Of a stretch of DNA of 22,710 nucleotides, positions 1 through 7,115 are shown piece after piece. The DNA is from an uncultured Oscillospiraceae bacterium (GTDB lineage: Bacteria > Bacillota > Clostridia > Oscillospirales > Ruminococcaceae): NCBI GenBank assembly GCA_900543705.1, contig UQSL01000027.1:1-22710 (forward strand), given 5' to 3'. The notes beneath the pieces are model-generated. The model was not told the origin of the DNA and ran no database searches. It saw only the letters and a program-made list of their open reading frames with translations. The translations under genes and the position numbers were made by a program. How positions within the stretch are numbered: position 1 is the stretch's first letter; each line of letters starts with the position of its first letter.

Positions 1-310
1 TATTAACTTTTTTTGCGGGGGTTGTTACACACTTGTGCTGGGCTCCCAGCTGAGCATACCCCCAGATGTGGGAAAGTGCATTTATTAACTTTTTTTGCGG
101 GGGTTGTTACACACTTGTGCTGGGCTCCCAGCTGAGCATACCCCCAGATGTGGGAAAGTGCATTTATTAACTTTTTTTGCGGGGGTTGTTACACACTTGT
201 GCTGGGCTCCCAGCTGAGCTATACCCCCAGATATGGGAAAGAGCATTTATTAACTTTTGATATGAGGGTGCGAAACCGCTTCAACGGGGCTCCCAGCTGA
301 GCTACGCCCC
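1..310 (-). repeat. 82-bp tandem array of tRNA-5'-half-like units
   Basis: Three near-identical units begin at about 1, 83 and 165, giving periods of 82 and 83 bp. A fourth, degenerate unit spans about 248-310. On the minus strand each unit begins GGGGGTAT(A)GCTCAGCTGGG, which is what the acceptor and D arm of a bacterial tRNA look like. The D loop is shortened and no anticodon arm or T arm follows. Instead there is a perfect palindromic hairpin (GCTGGG-CT-CCCAGC, 37-50 in the first copy), a weak CACA/TGTG pairing, and a closing GGGGG/CCCCC stem (17-21 with 59-63). An AT-rich spacer of about 35 nt separates units. The copy nearest the promoter starts GGGGCGTAGCTCAGCTGGGAG and differs downstream. 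The array runs off the left edge, so its full length is unknown. It is not CRISPR, because there are no variable spacers. A transcribed tRNA-derived repeat RNA is inference. Confidence 0.85.
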
Positions 311-326
311 AAGAATTACAACCGTT

Positions 327-355
327 ATTATATCCGAGGCTATCCATTTTGTCAA
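327..355 (-). promoter_or_regulatory. Perfect sigma-A promoter reading into the tRNA-like array
   Basis: On the minus strand TTGACA (350-355) and TATAAT (327-332) are separated by exactly 17 bp, a full match to the vegetative consensus. Initiation would fall near 320, about 10 nt before the first tRNA-like unit (GGGGCG at 310-305). This is the geometry of a stable-RNA promoter; the Leu tRNA pair in this window uses the same perfect consensus. No open reading frame is seen between it and the left edge on this strand, so its product would be the repeat array. Confidence 0.8.
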
Positions 356-501
356 GAGAGAAATCATGAAAAGCGCAAAAAGGGGAAGAGATCATTGCGC
401 TCCCGGTTGTTTTATCGGTCTTTGCCGCCATTCGATTTTATAATAAAGGTAAACCTGATAGGATTCTCTGATATTGGTTTCTTTTCCTATTCTATTTATG
501 G

Positions 502-510
502 TGGTATAAT
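502..510 (+). promoter_or_regulatory. Extended -10 promoter for the chrA pair
   Basis: TGGTATAAT is a perfect extended -10 element. No good -35 hexamer lies 16-18 bp upstream, which is tolerated with an extended -10. The stretch 311-650 holds no gene. It contains the divergent minus-strand array promoter, this element, and a small hairpin (ATCCCG-GCTG-CGGGAT, 576-591) in the leader with no T run. Confidence 0.5.
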
Positions 511-650
511 AGCCCTCAATGAAGAAGTTTTATTTTCTGTGTTATGTTTGCATCAATTTACAACAGTCTGACTGAATCCCGGCTGCGGGATACTTATGAT
601 TTTGCTGTTCGAACTACCTGTTCGTGCCAGCACAGAAAGAGGGAATTTTC

Positions 651-1235
651 ATGAAACGGGAAAAGAAAGAGCTGGGATTTTACGCCAAGCTGTTTTTGTC
701 CACATTTACCCTGAGCGCCTTTACCTTTGGCGGGGGCTATGTCATCATCCCGCTGATGCGCAAAAAATTCGTCGAGCAGTACCACTGGATTGAGGAACAG
801 GAGATGCTTGATTTAACCGCCATCGCCCAGTCCTCGCCCGGCGCTATCGCGGTAAATGCCTCCATTTTGATTGGATACCGCCTTGCCGGGATTGGCGGTG
901 CGATGCTCACGATTTTGGGGACGGTGCTGCCACCCCTTATCATCCTGTCTGTCATCTCCCTGTTTTACCAGGCGTTTCGGGACAGCCGGGCGGTCAGCGC
1001 TGTGATGAAGGGGCTGCAGGCGGGCGTCGCCGCAGTCATTGCAGATGTGGTGCTGAGTATGGGGCTGGATGTGTTCCGCCAGAAAAAAGTGCTGCCGGTG
1101 ATCCTCATGTTCGGGGTGTTCATAGCCTCCTACTTCTTTAACGTTAACATCATCCTGATTATCCTGATTTGCGGGCTGGTGGGCGTGGCGGACATGCTTA
1201 TCCGGGAAAAACGCAGGAAGGAGCGCGGCGCATGA
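651..1235 (+). CDS. Chromate transporter family protein, first half-size subunit (ChrA-like)
   Basis: A 194-residue hydrophobic protein of the CHR family, which moves chromate or related anions. It is a short, single-domain (half-size) member. The family motif FGGGYVIIPL lies near residue 28, followed by QSSPGAIAVNASILIGYR near 60, and then hydrophobic segments and a basic tail (EKRRKERG). ATG at 651 is chosen because AAAGAGGG sits 7 nt upstream; an upstream ATG at 624 lacks a site. The stop overlaps the next start (ATGA), so the two subunits are translationally coupled and probably form a heterodimer. The true substrate is unproven; many CHR proteins in anaerobes have no tested role. Family assignment is confident. 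Confidence 0.9.
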   Translation: MKREKKELGFYAKLFLSTFTLSAFTFGGGYVIIPLMRKKFVEQYHWIEEQEMLDLTAIAQSSPGAIAVNASILIGYRLAGIGGAMLTILGTVLPPLIILSVISLFYQAFRDSRAVSAVMKGLQAGVAAVIADVVLSMGLDVFRQKKVLPVILMFGVFIASYFFNVNIILIILICGLVGVADMLIREKRRKERGA

Positions 1236-1789
1236 TTTACCTGAAACTCTTCTGGAGCTTTTTCCAAATCGGGCTGTTTTCCATCGGTGGGGGATACGCC
1301 GCAATGCCGCTCATCCAAAAGCAGGTGGTCGATATTAACCACTGGCTGTCCATGGGAGAGTTTGTAGATATCATCACGATTTCCCAGATGACGCCCGGCC
1401 CGATTGCCATCAACTCCGCGACTTTTGTCGGCATCCGCATTACCGGAATCGGCGGAGCGCTGGTGGCGACGCTCGGCTGTGTGCTGCCCTCCTGTATCAT
1501 CGTGCTGACGATTGCGTATTTCTACTATAAATACCGCCAACTCTCTTTGATACAGGGTGCGCTGTCCGGCCTTCGCCCGGCGGTCGTCTCCCTGATTGCG
1601 AGCGCCGGAGTCTCCATCCTGATCCTCACCTTCTGGGATTCGGGCGTAGTTGCGCTCGACGGATTCGACGTCTCGGCACTCTGCTTATTCGCGGCAGCCC
1701 TGTTTGTCCTGCGCAAATGGAAGCCCAATCCCATCCTCATCATGGCTTTGAGCGGACTGGCAGGATTTATAATGTACTATTTGTTATAG
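1232..1789 (+). CDS. Chromate transporter family protein, second half-size subunit (ChrA-like)
   Basis: A 185-residue membrane protein homologous to its upstream neighbour, with FSIGGGYAAMPLIQKQVV near residue 14 and QMTPGPIAINSATFVGIR near 50. These are the CHR signature and the conserved Pro-Gly motif. The start at 1232 is preceded by AGGAAGGAG with an 8-nt spacer and overlaps the upstream stop by 4 bp. Paired short CHR proteins are common in Firmicutes, where the two halves are thought to insert in opposite topologies to make one transporter. Neither half is truncated. The ABC promoter begins immediately after the stop, so this is the last gene of its operon. Substrate specificity is not visible in the sequence. 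Confidence 0.9.
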   Translation: MIYLKLFWSFFQIGLFSIGGGYAAMPLIQKQVVDINHWLSMGEFVDIITISQMTPGPIAINSATFVGIRITGIGGALVATLGCVLPSCIIVLTIAYFYYKYRQLSLIQGALSGLRPAVVSLIASAGVSILILTFWDSGVVALDGFDVSALCLFAAALFVLRKWKPNPILIMALSGLAGFIMYYLL

Positions 1790-1794
1790 AACAG

Positions 1795-1834
1795 TTGACT
1801 TTCCAGTTTCTTTGTTATATGATGTCTATAACAA
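1795..1834 (+). promoter_or_regulatory. ABC operon promoter with inverted-repeat operator over the -10
   Basis: TTGACT (1795-1800) and TATGAT (1818-1823) are spaced by 17 bp, a strong sigma-A promoter. A perfect 8-bp inverted repeat, TTGTTATA (1812-1819) and TATAACAA (1827-1834) with a 7-bp centre, covers the -10 and the start region. A dimeric repressor bound here would block polymerase. GntR/YtrA-type regulators often control ABC pairs like this one, but no such regulator is encoded nearby, so the factor is unidentified. Confidence 0.7.
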
Positions 1835-1865
1835 CCAGTACATAAAAATAAAGGAGGATTTGCTC

Positions 1866-2579
1866 ATGCTGCGCATTGAACATTTTTCCAAGACCTACCG
1901 TGGGGGAAAGCGGGCGGTGGATGATTTGACCCTGAACATCGAAGCCGGGGACATCTACGGCTTTATCGGGCACAACGGGGCCGGAAAGACGACGACCATC
2001 CGTGCGGTGGTCGGCGTGCAGTCGTTTGAGGAAGGGGATATCTTCATCGACGGGATTTCCGTCAAAAAAGACCCGGTCGCCTGCAAGCGCCTTACCGCCT
2101 ACATCCCGGATAATCCGGATTTATACGAGCATTTGACCGGCATCCAGTACCTGAATTTCATCGGGGACGTCTTTGAGGTGCCAGAACAACAGCGGATGCA
2201 GCGCATCGCTCAGTACGGCGGCCGGCTGGAAATCACCCAAAACCTGGGCGACCTCATTTCCTCCTATTCGCACGGCATGAAGCAAAAACTCGCCGTGCTC
2301 TCCGCCCTCATTCATGAGCCGAAACTCCTCGTGCTCGACGAGCCGTTTGTGGGGCTTGACCCGAAGGCCTCCCACACCCTCAAGCTCATCATGCAGGAGA
2401 TGTGTGGGCGGGGGAGCGCCATCTTCTTTTCCACCCATGTGCTGGACGTGGCGGAAAAGCTGTGCAACAAAATCGCCATCATTAAAGAAGGCAGGCTGAT
2501 TTCGAGCGGGACCATGGAACAGGTCAAGGGCGACAGCAGCCTGGAGGATATTTTCCTGGAGCTTATCGACCATGAATAA
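1866..2579 (+). CDS. ABC transporter ATP-binding protein
   Basis: A 237-residue ABC ATPase that powers the membrane partner encoded just downstream. Walker A is GHNGAGKT at residues 35-42; the signature loop is SYSHGMKQK with its central Ser at about 135, a variant of LSGGQ typical of ABC-2 exporters; Walker B is LLVLDEP with Asp158 and catalytic Glu159; the H-loop is in FFSTHVLDVAE. ATG at 1866 is preceded by a consensus AAGGAGG with an 8-nt spacer; the longer frame from 1812 lies inside the promoter and is rejected. Its stop overlaps the permease start by 8 bp. Single-domain ATPase plus ABC-2-type permease suggests an exporter, perhaps of a peptide, lipid or drug; the substrate is unknown. 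Confidence 0.93.
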   Translation: MLRIEHFSKTYRGGKRAVDDLTLNIEAGDIYGFIGHNGAGKTTTIRAVVGVQSFEEGDIFIDGISVKKDPVACKRLTAYIPDNPDLYEHLTGIQYLNFIGDVFEVPEQQRMQRIAQYGGRLEITQNLGDLISSYSHGMKQKLAVLSALIHEPKLLVLDEPFVGLDPKASHTLKLIMQEMCGRGSAIFFSTHVLDVAEKLCNKIAIIKEGRLISSGTMEQVKGDSSLEDIFLELIDHE

Positions 2580-4167
2580 TACGCTTCTCCTTGTCAAAAT
2601 CTATCTGCTCAACAATACCGGGGTCAATCGCCTGATTCATCAGAAGGGCAAAGGCGGCAGGCTTAAGGCCGCTGGGCTGCTGCTCGGCTTTGCGCTGCTT
2701 GGGCTGATGTTGCTTGGGGTATCCTTTTTCTACAGCTATATGCTCTCCCAGGCGTTTGCCATGATGGAGATGGTCCGTATCCTGCCCGCCCTGATGATGG
2801 CGGTCAGCAGCTTGATGGTGCTCGTCACGACGATTTACAAGGCGGGCTCCATCCTCTTTTCCTTCCGGGATTACGATTTGGTGATGGCTCTGCCGGTATC
2901 CCAAGGCAGTGTCGTCGCGAGCCGTATTCTCATTTTGTACCTGATGAACCTGCTGTTCACGCTGGTCGTGATGGTGCCGATGCTGGCGGCCTACACGCTG
3001 ACTGCGCACCCGGGGGCAATGTTTTACCTCGTGTTTTTCCTCACATTACTGTTTATCCCGATGCTCCCAGTCGTGTTAGCCTCGGTCATCGGCGTGCTGG
3101 TGAGCATGATCTCCGCCCGTTTCAAGTACAAAAGTCTGGTCGGTACTCTGCTGATGCTTGCCGCCACGCTCGCGATTGTCTTCGGCTCCTTCTCGCTTGG
3201 CGACAACGCCGACCGCCTGGGGGAAATCGGCGCGGTAATGATGGCGACCGTCAATAAAATTTACCCGATGGCCGGGATGTATTCAAGCGCTTTGTGTGAT
3301 GGAAATCTTACAAACCTGTCGCTGTTTCTCCTGTGCTCCGCATTGCCCTTTGTGCTCTTCCTTGTGATTGTCGCAAGAGGGTTTCAGACGATGCACACCA
3401 AGCTCACCTCTGTCGGGACACGCTCAAACTACGTGCTCACCCGCGGCAAAACAAACACCCCGCTCATGGCGCTCTACCAAAAGGAGCTACGCCGCTTTCT
3501 CGCTTCTCCGCTGTACATCCTCAACACCTCCATCGGCATGGTGCTGTCGCTGGTGATTGCGATTGTGGTATTTTTTGTCCCGGCGGAGCAGTTGGAGCAG
3601 ATGATAGGACTACCGGGCTTTTCCTCCATGATTTCCGTGATTATGCCCGTATTCCTCTGCTTTTTCATCGGCGTCTCCTGTACGAGCGCCTGCTCGGTTT
3701 CGCTGGAGGGGAAAAGCCTATGGATTGTGCGCTCCCTGCCGGTTAACACGAAAACAGTTTTTGCCGCAAAGGTTGGAGTTAACCTAACCGTCTCGGTGCC
3801 AATTACCCTGATTGACTGTATTCTTCTGGCGGTTTTCCTCAAACCCGGCCTAGCGGACGGTGTGCTGCTGTTTGCCATCCCGCTGCTCTTTTGCGTGTAT
3901 ACCTCGCTGATGGGGCTGTTTTTTAATCTCGTATTCCCGAATTTCACCTGGACGACGGAAGTGGCTGTTATTAAGCAGAGTGCCGCGACCTGCTGCGGAG
4001 TCTTTGCCGGGATGCTGCCACCCATCGGGGCGGTTGCGCTGATGTTTGCGCTGCCCTCCGCCATCCAGTGGATTCCGCTTATGTTCGGAGGCATTGTCCT
4101 GCTCGCGGTGCTCGCCTTTTTTGCAGCGCTGAGAAAATACGGGATCGCCCGCTTTGAGAGCTTTTAA
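2572..4167 (+). CDS. ABC-2-type transporter permease, large multi-spanning
   Basis: A 531-residue integral membrane protein with roughly a dozen hydrophobic segments, the transmembrane partner of the upstream ATPase. Segments are seen near residues 35-60, 70-90, 120-145, 150-180, 195-215, 240-265, 315-335, 350-370, 410-430, 440-465 and 475-520. A cytoplasmic linker near residues 275-310 contains KTNTPLMALYQKELRRFLAS, a pattern common in ABC-2 permeases before the second half. The ATG lies inside the last codons of the ATPase gene (8-bp overlap), indicating coupled translation. A strong terminator follows 15 bp after the stop. It is larger than typical 250-400-residue ABC-2 permeases and looks like a double-length version. 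The substrate cannot be named. Confidence 0.85.
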   Translation: MNNTLLLVKIYLLNNTGVNRLIHQKGKGGRLKAAGLLLGFALLGLMLLGVSFFYSYMLSQAFAMMEMVRILPALMMAVSSLMVLVTTIYKAGSILFSFRDYDLVMALPVSQGSVVASRILILYLMNLLFTLVVMVPMLAAYTLTAHPGAMFYLVFFLTLLFIPMLPVVLASVIGVLVSMISARFKYKSLVGTLLMLAATLAIVFGSFSLGDNADRLGEIGAVMMATVNKIYPMAGMYSSALCDGNLTNLSLFLLCSALPFVLFLVIVARGFQTMHTKLTSVGTRSNYVLTRGKTNTPLMALYQKELRRFLASPLYILNTSIGMVLSLVIAIVVFFVPAEQLEQMIGLPGFSSMISVIMPVFLCFFIGVSCTSACSVSLEGKSLWIVRSLPVNTKTVFAAKVGVNLTVSVPITLIDCILLAVFLKPGLADGVLLFAIPLLFCVYTSLMGLFFNLVFPNFTWTTEVAVIKQSAATCCGVFAGMLPPIGAVALMFALPSAIQWIPLMFGGIVLLAVLAFFAALRKYGIARFESF

Positions 4168-4182
4168 TCCTCTATCCTTCCT

Positions 4183-4218
4183 GCGCCCATACCCATTTGC
4201 GGTATGGGTGCTTTTTTT
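4183..4218 (+). terminator. Rho-independent terminator of the ABC operon
   Basis: An 11-bp stem, core CCCATACC (4186-4193) with GGTATGGG (4201-4208) extended by GCG/TGC pairs, a 7-nt loop, and seven T at 4212-4218. A second small hairpin, CCCTCT-AGCGGG-AGAGGG (4220-4237), follows without a T run. Confidence 0.92.
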
Positions 4219-4320
4219 GCCCTCTAGCGGGAGAGGGCGGCGGACTGTTCATCTTGCACGAAGGAAAGTGAAAAAACAGGGCGGGAAAAGAAAAAGTATG
4301 TGTGCTCCCGTACTGTATTC

Positions 4321-4349
4321 TTGCACCTGCTTTGCCGCGGTGATACAAT
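4321..4349 (+). promoter_or_regulatory. Promoter of the dipeptidase gene
   Basis: TTGCAC (4321-4326) and TACAAT (4344-4349) are separated by 17 bp, with an extended -10 (TGATACAAT). The expected leader is about 100 nt. The interval 4219-4457 holds nothing else that can be identified. Confidence 0.65.
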
Positions 4350-4457
4350 AAAAGTCGGAAGTTTTGCGCGGGGTAACAGCCTTGCATAACCCTCGGGCAA
4401 ATCAGGTGCTGTAACAGGGTCATACGATCATTTAAAGAAGAGAGGAGAGAGACTGAA

Positions 4458-5891
4458 ATGTACATGGATGAAACAATTACAATGCTCGCGGAGGAATATT
4501 TTCTTTCCCACAAACAGGAGTACATCGACTGCGTACAGCGACTGTCGAGAATCAGGAGCATCGCCCAAAAGGACAGCGAGGTAAAGCCCTTTGGGCAGGG
4601 CTGCCGCGATGCGCTCGACGAGGCGCTCAAAATCAGCCGGGAATTCGGCTTTGAAACGGACAACTGCGAGTATTTCGCGGGCTCGGCCTACTATCCGGCA
4701 AACCCGAATACCGACAAGGTCATTGGGCTGTGGGGGCATCTCGACGTCGTGCCTGAGGGGGACGACTGGATTTATGAGCCCTATGCTGCAACCTACGACA
4801 AGGAGCACGACTGCCTCATCGGGCGGGGCGTCTCCGATAACAAGGGCCCCGCTGTGATGGCGCTGTTTTTGCTCCGCTTTTTCAGGGATAACCATATCCC
4901 CCTGAATTACAATTACAAGCTGATTTACGGAACCAACGAGGAAACCGGGATGTGGGATATTCCGGAATACCTCAGCCGCCGGAAAGCACCGGATTTTTCC
5001 GTTGTCCCGGATACTCTGTATCCGGTCTGCTACTGTGAAAAGGGCATCTATGAGGCAAACATGATGTTTGCGCCCTTTGACGGCAATCTCATCGAGTTGA
5101 CCGGCGGCGTGGCGTCCAATGTTGTGCCAAACAAAGCCTATGCAGTTTTGAAAAAGGAAGACGGCCTACTTGAAAAGCTTTCCGCACTCGGAGAGGGCTT
5201 TGAAGTCACAGAGGAAGGAGAGACCGTTAAAGTGCTGGCGCATGGTGTCGGCGGTCATGCGGCGAGCCCCTACCAGTCGGTCAGTGCGATTCACAAGCTG
5301 GCGCAGGTCATGACTGAGCTTAACGTTCTCACCGGCTCTGCCAGGGAGGACGTCGCAGCGATTGCCGAGGCTTCCTCTGATTTCAACGGCGTCGCACTGA
5401 AAATGGATTACAAGGACGAGAAATCCGGCGAGACCACATGTGTCATGTGCATGGTGCGTACGGTGGGTGGCTGCCTGGTTGCAAACTACAATATCCGCTA
5501 TTCCTGCGGCTATAATTCCAAAGAGATGACGGAGAAGCTCACCGCCTGGGCACGGGCACACGGGGCGAAGCTCGAAATTGTCATGGACAGCGAGCCGTTT
5601 TATTTTCCTGAGAAACATCCTGCTGTCACGACCCTCACCGCTATTTTCAACGAGGAGAGCGGCTATGAGATGAAGCCCTATGTCAACGGCGGCGGCACCT
5701 ATGCCAGAAAGATTCCGAATGCCATTTCCTTTGGGCCGTGTTTCCCGAAAGAGACGGGTCAATATGACTTTCTTCCCGAGGGACACGGCGGCGCGCACGG
5801 TCCAGATGAACTGCTCGATTTACAGCAGATGTGCAAATCCTTTAAGATCTATGCAAATGCCATCCTCGCAGTGGATAAGATGGAATTTTAA
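4458..5891 (+). CDS. pepV: M20 family dipeptidase (PepV-like)
   Basis: A 477-residue metallopeptidase of the M20A/PepV group, a cytoplasmic di-zinc enzyme that cleaves dipeptides from peptide uptake and turnover. Metal and catalytic residues are visible: His94 and Asp96 in GLWGHLDVVPEGD, bridging Asp127 in GVSDNKGP, catalytic Glu161/Glu162 in TNEETGMWD, and a late His in EGHGGAHGPDE near residue 440. The lid-domain histidine motif AHGVGGHAASP near 265 is also present. Length matches PepV (about 470). ATG at 4458 follows GAGGAGAGA by about 8-10 nt; a second ATG two codons on is also possible. The gene has its own promoter and terminator and is monocistronic. Exact substrate range is inferred from family. 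Confidence 0.92.
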   Translation: MYMDETITMLAEEYFLSHKQEYIDCVQRLSRIRSIAQKDSEVKPFGQGCRDALDEALKISREFGFETDNCEYFAGSAYYPANPNTDKVIGLWGHLDVVPEGDDWIYEPYAATYDKEHDCLIGRGVSDNKGPAVMALFLLRFFRDNHIPLNYNYKLIYGTNEETGMWDIPEYLSRRKAPDFSVVPDTLYPVCYCEKGIYEANMMFAPFDGNLIELTGGVASNVVPNKAYAVLKKEDGLLEKLSALGEGFEVTEEGETVKVLAHGVGGHAASPYQSVSAIHKLAQVMTELNVLTGSAREDVAAIAEASSDFNGVALKMDYKDEKSGETTCVMCMVRTVGGCLVANYNIRYSCGYNSKEMTEKLTAWARAHGAKLEIVMDSEPFYFPEKHPAVTTLTAIFNEESGYEMKPYVNGGGTYARKIPNAISFGPCFPKETGQYDFLPEGHGGAHGPDELLDLQQMCKSFKIYANAILAVDKMEF

Positions 5892-5955
5892 GGGAGCGAA
5901 CCGGCAGCAAACGATTTTTTTGTCTACTCTACCGAGCTCTTCCCAGGAAAATTGC

Positions 5956-5995
5956 AGCTCCCGGCGTCCCCGGTCTGGATGTCGGGAGCTTTTTG
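5956..5995 (+). terminator. Terminator of the dipeptidase gene
   Basis: AGCTCCCGGC (5956-5965) pairs with GTCGGGAGCT (5981-5990), nearly perfect over 10 bp, with a 15-nt loop, followed by a TTTTT run. The stretch 5996-6156 that follows contains no gene or clear signal that I can identify. Confidence 0.9.
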
Positions 5996-6156
5996 GCTCT
6001 GATTAAGCAAAGTGAAAGCCAGCGTTGTTAGCGCCAGCTTCGTTCTCGGCCCTTCTCGTGTTTCTTCAAGCCATGCGGTTGTTGTTCCATCTGCACCAAG
6101 GAAAACTTCAGTCAGAAACCTATACTAGAAAAATAATATAAAAATTAAAAATCCCC

Positions 6157-6184
6157 TTGCATACAACAAAAAATATGCTATCAT
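6157..6184 (+). promoter_or_regulatory. Promoter of the first GNAT gene
   Basis: TTGCAT (6157-6162) and TATCAT (6179-6184) have a 16-bp spacer in an AT-rich stretch. The leader to the start codon would be about 85 nt. Confidence 0.5.
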
Positions 6185-6276
6185 TGGATAATGAATGAAT
6201 ATACATTACATTGCATACTTGAGAATAAACATACAATACTGGAGAATTCTGGATAGGGGCAGGGGACGTATAGGTT

Positions 6277-6777
6277 TTGGAACAGGAAAAAGGGTTTTGG
6301 GTCAAAAAGGTAGAAACTGAGGAAGACAAGGAGCTCTTTCTTACCTGCCTGATCGAAGCGCATGAATATCTGTTGAGTAAGAATATGCCGCTGTGGACCA
6401 TGGACATGTTGCAAAAAAGGCTGCTGTTCCATGAGGGAGTTACCGGATACCTTGGCTTTGTAGGAAAGGATGTTGCCGCAACGATGCTTTTGTGCGACAG
6501 TGACGTTGAGTTCTGGGGCGAAGAGAGTGAGGAGGACAGCGCCATTTACCTGCACAAGTTTTCCGTGTGCCGAAAATTTGCCTCTACCGGGATTCCGGCA
6601 AAGTTGGTGGATGCCGCATGTGATATCATCAGGCAGAGAGGGCGGGAATATCTGCGACTCGACTGCCGGGTGAATCGTCCCGCCCTGACTGGGTTGTATG
6701 ACCGGCTCGGTTTTGAACGCGTCATGGTGCGCGACTTTGGCTTTAAGGTAAGCGCCTTGTATCAGAAAAGAGTTTAA
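6277..6777 (+). CDS. GNAT family N-acetyltransferase
   Basis: A protein of about 166 residues with the GNAT fold: transfer of an acetyl group from acetyl-CoA to an unknown amine. The N-terminal part (LIEAHEYLLSKNMPLW) resembles the region before motif D in small GNATs. The central strand is YLHKFSVCRKFASTGIPAKL near 88-107, where the usual R/Q-x-x-G-x-G/A pyrophosphate loop is relaxed. The C-terminal motif B, CRVNRPALTGLYDRLGFERV near residues 130-150, is well conserved. The reading frame starts with TTG at 6277, about 11 nt after AGGGG; no upstream ATG is in frame and the next Met would remove part of the fold, so TTG is preferred. It has its own promoter and terminator. Substrate unknown. 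Confidence 0.82.
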   Translation: MEQEKGFWVKKVETEEDKELFLTCLIEAHEYLLSKNMPLWTMDMLQKRLLFHEGVTGYLGFVGKDVAATMLLCDSDVEFWGEESEEDSAIYLHKFSVCRKFASTGIPAKLVDAACDIIRQRGREYLRLDCRVNRPALTGLYDRLGFERVMVRDFGFKVSALYQKRV

Positions 6778-6779
6778 AG

Positions 6780-6808
6780 AGCACAGGGCAAACGCTCCGT
6801 GCTTTTTT
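6780..6808 (+). terminator. Terminator of the first GNAT gene
   Basis: AGCACAGGGC (6780-6789) pairs with GCTCCGTGCT (6794-6803), with one mismatch and a 4-nt loop, followed by a T6 run. It lies directly after the stop codon. Confidence 0.85.
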
Positions 6809-6853
6809 GTATAAGGAAACCCACTCGCTAGGCGAATGATTTCCTTATACAAA
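6806..6853. repeat. 48-bp palindrome with perfect 14-bp arms
   Basis: TTTGTATAAGGAAA (6806-6819) and TTTCCTTATACAAA (6840-6853) are exact reverse complements. The 20-bp centre contains a further inverted pair (TCGC-TAG-GCGA). There is no T tract beyond the arms. It marks the left border of the decayed region with the mobC and lysR remnants. It could be a recombination or nicking site, a miniature element or an operator; the sequence does not decide. Confidence 0.7.
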
Positions 6854-6854
6854 C

Positions 6855-6890
6855 AGGGCGGCAAGCCCGTATGAATGAGGCTGCCGCCCT
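6855..6890 (-). terminator. Strong hairpin after the mobC remnant
   Basis: AGGGCGGCA (6855-6863) pairs with TGCCGCCCT (6882-6890), extended by GCC/GGC inside. It lies 4 bp downstream of the mobC stop codon on the minus strand. Its T tract is poor (GTTTGTAT), so efficiency is uncertain. Confidence 0.45.
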
Positions 6891-6894
6891 CGTC

Positions 6895-7115
6895 TTACTT
6901 CGCCACCAGTTTGGAATTCTCCCGCAGCACCTTAGACACCTCGCCCCACAGCTTTTCATAGTCCCGCTTCAATCCGTCGATTTCCTCCGGGTATACGCCA
7001 AGATGTGGACGTGGACGGCCACCTGATTAAGATTGTTGGTACAGCGCCGTTTTAGGGAAACCAGTTCTTTTACCGGGGTAAGGTCAACGTGCAGGATATA
7101 GCCGTTGAGCGCCAT
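6895..7115 (-). pseudogene. mobC-like relaxosome protein remnant (N-terminally truncated, frameshifted)
   Basis: Minus-strand reading gives MALNGYILHVDLTPVKELVS, then LKRRCTNNLNQVAVHVH in one frame. After a frameshift near 6998-7012 a second frame gives GVYPEEIDGLKRDYEKLWGE to a stop at 6895-6897 (ending NSKLVAK). The RRCxNNLNQVA core and the following helical tail are what is expected of the MobC family, which assists relaxases in conjugative mobilisation. The N-terminal DNA-binding part is missing: homology stops at about 7115, exactly where the LysR remnant on the other strand begins. No relaxase or oriT partner is recognisable. Family call is from memory of MobC patterns; the coding look of both frames is seen directly. 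Confidence 0.7.

Noticed and set aside
1..247. CRISPR array
   Set aside because: The whole 82-bp unit is repeated without unique spacers and no cas genes are present.
248..310. Complete tRNA gene in the first array unit
   Set aside because: Acceptor and D-arm-like sequence is present, but there is no anticodon arm, no GGTTCRA T arm and no matching 3' acceptor strand.
813..1304. Long minus-strand frame opposite the chrA genes
   Set aside because: It is rich in His, Arg and Gln with no domain pattern and is antisense to two well-supported genes.
1812..1865. Upstream extension of the ABC ATPase
   Set aside because: It would lie inside the promoter and operator and lacks a ribosome site; ATG 1866 has a perfect one.
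3474..4094. Minus-strand frame of about 206 codons inside the permease gene
   Set aside because: It mirrors a membrane-protein gene in the complementary frame and shows no recognisable domain or ribosome site.
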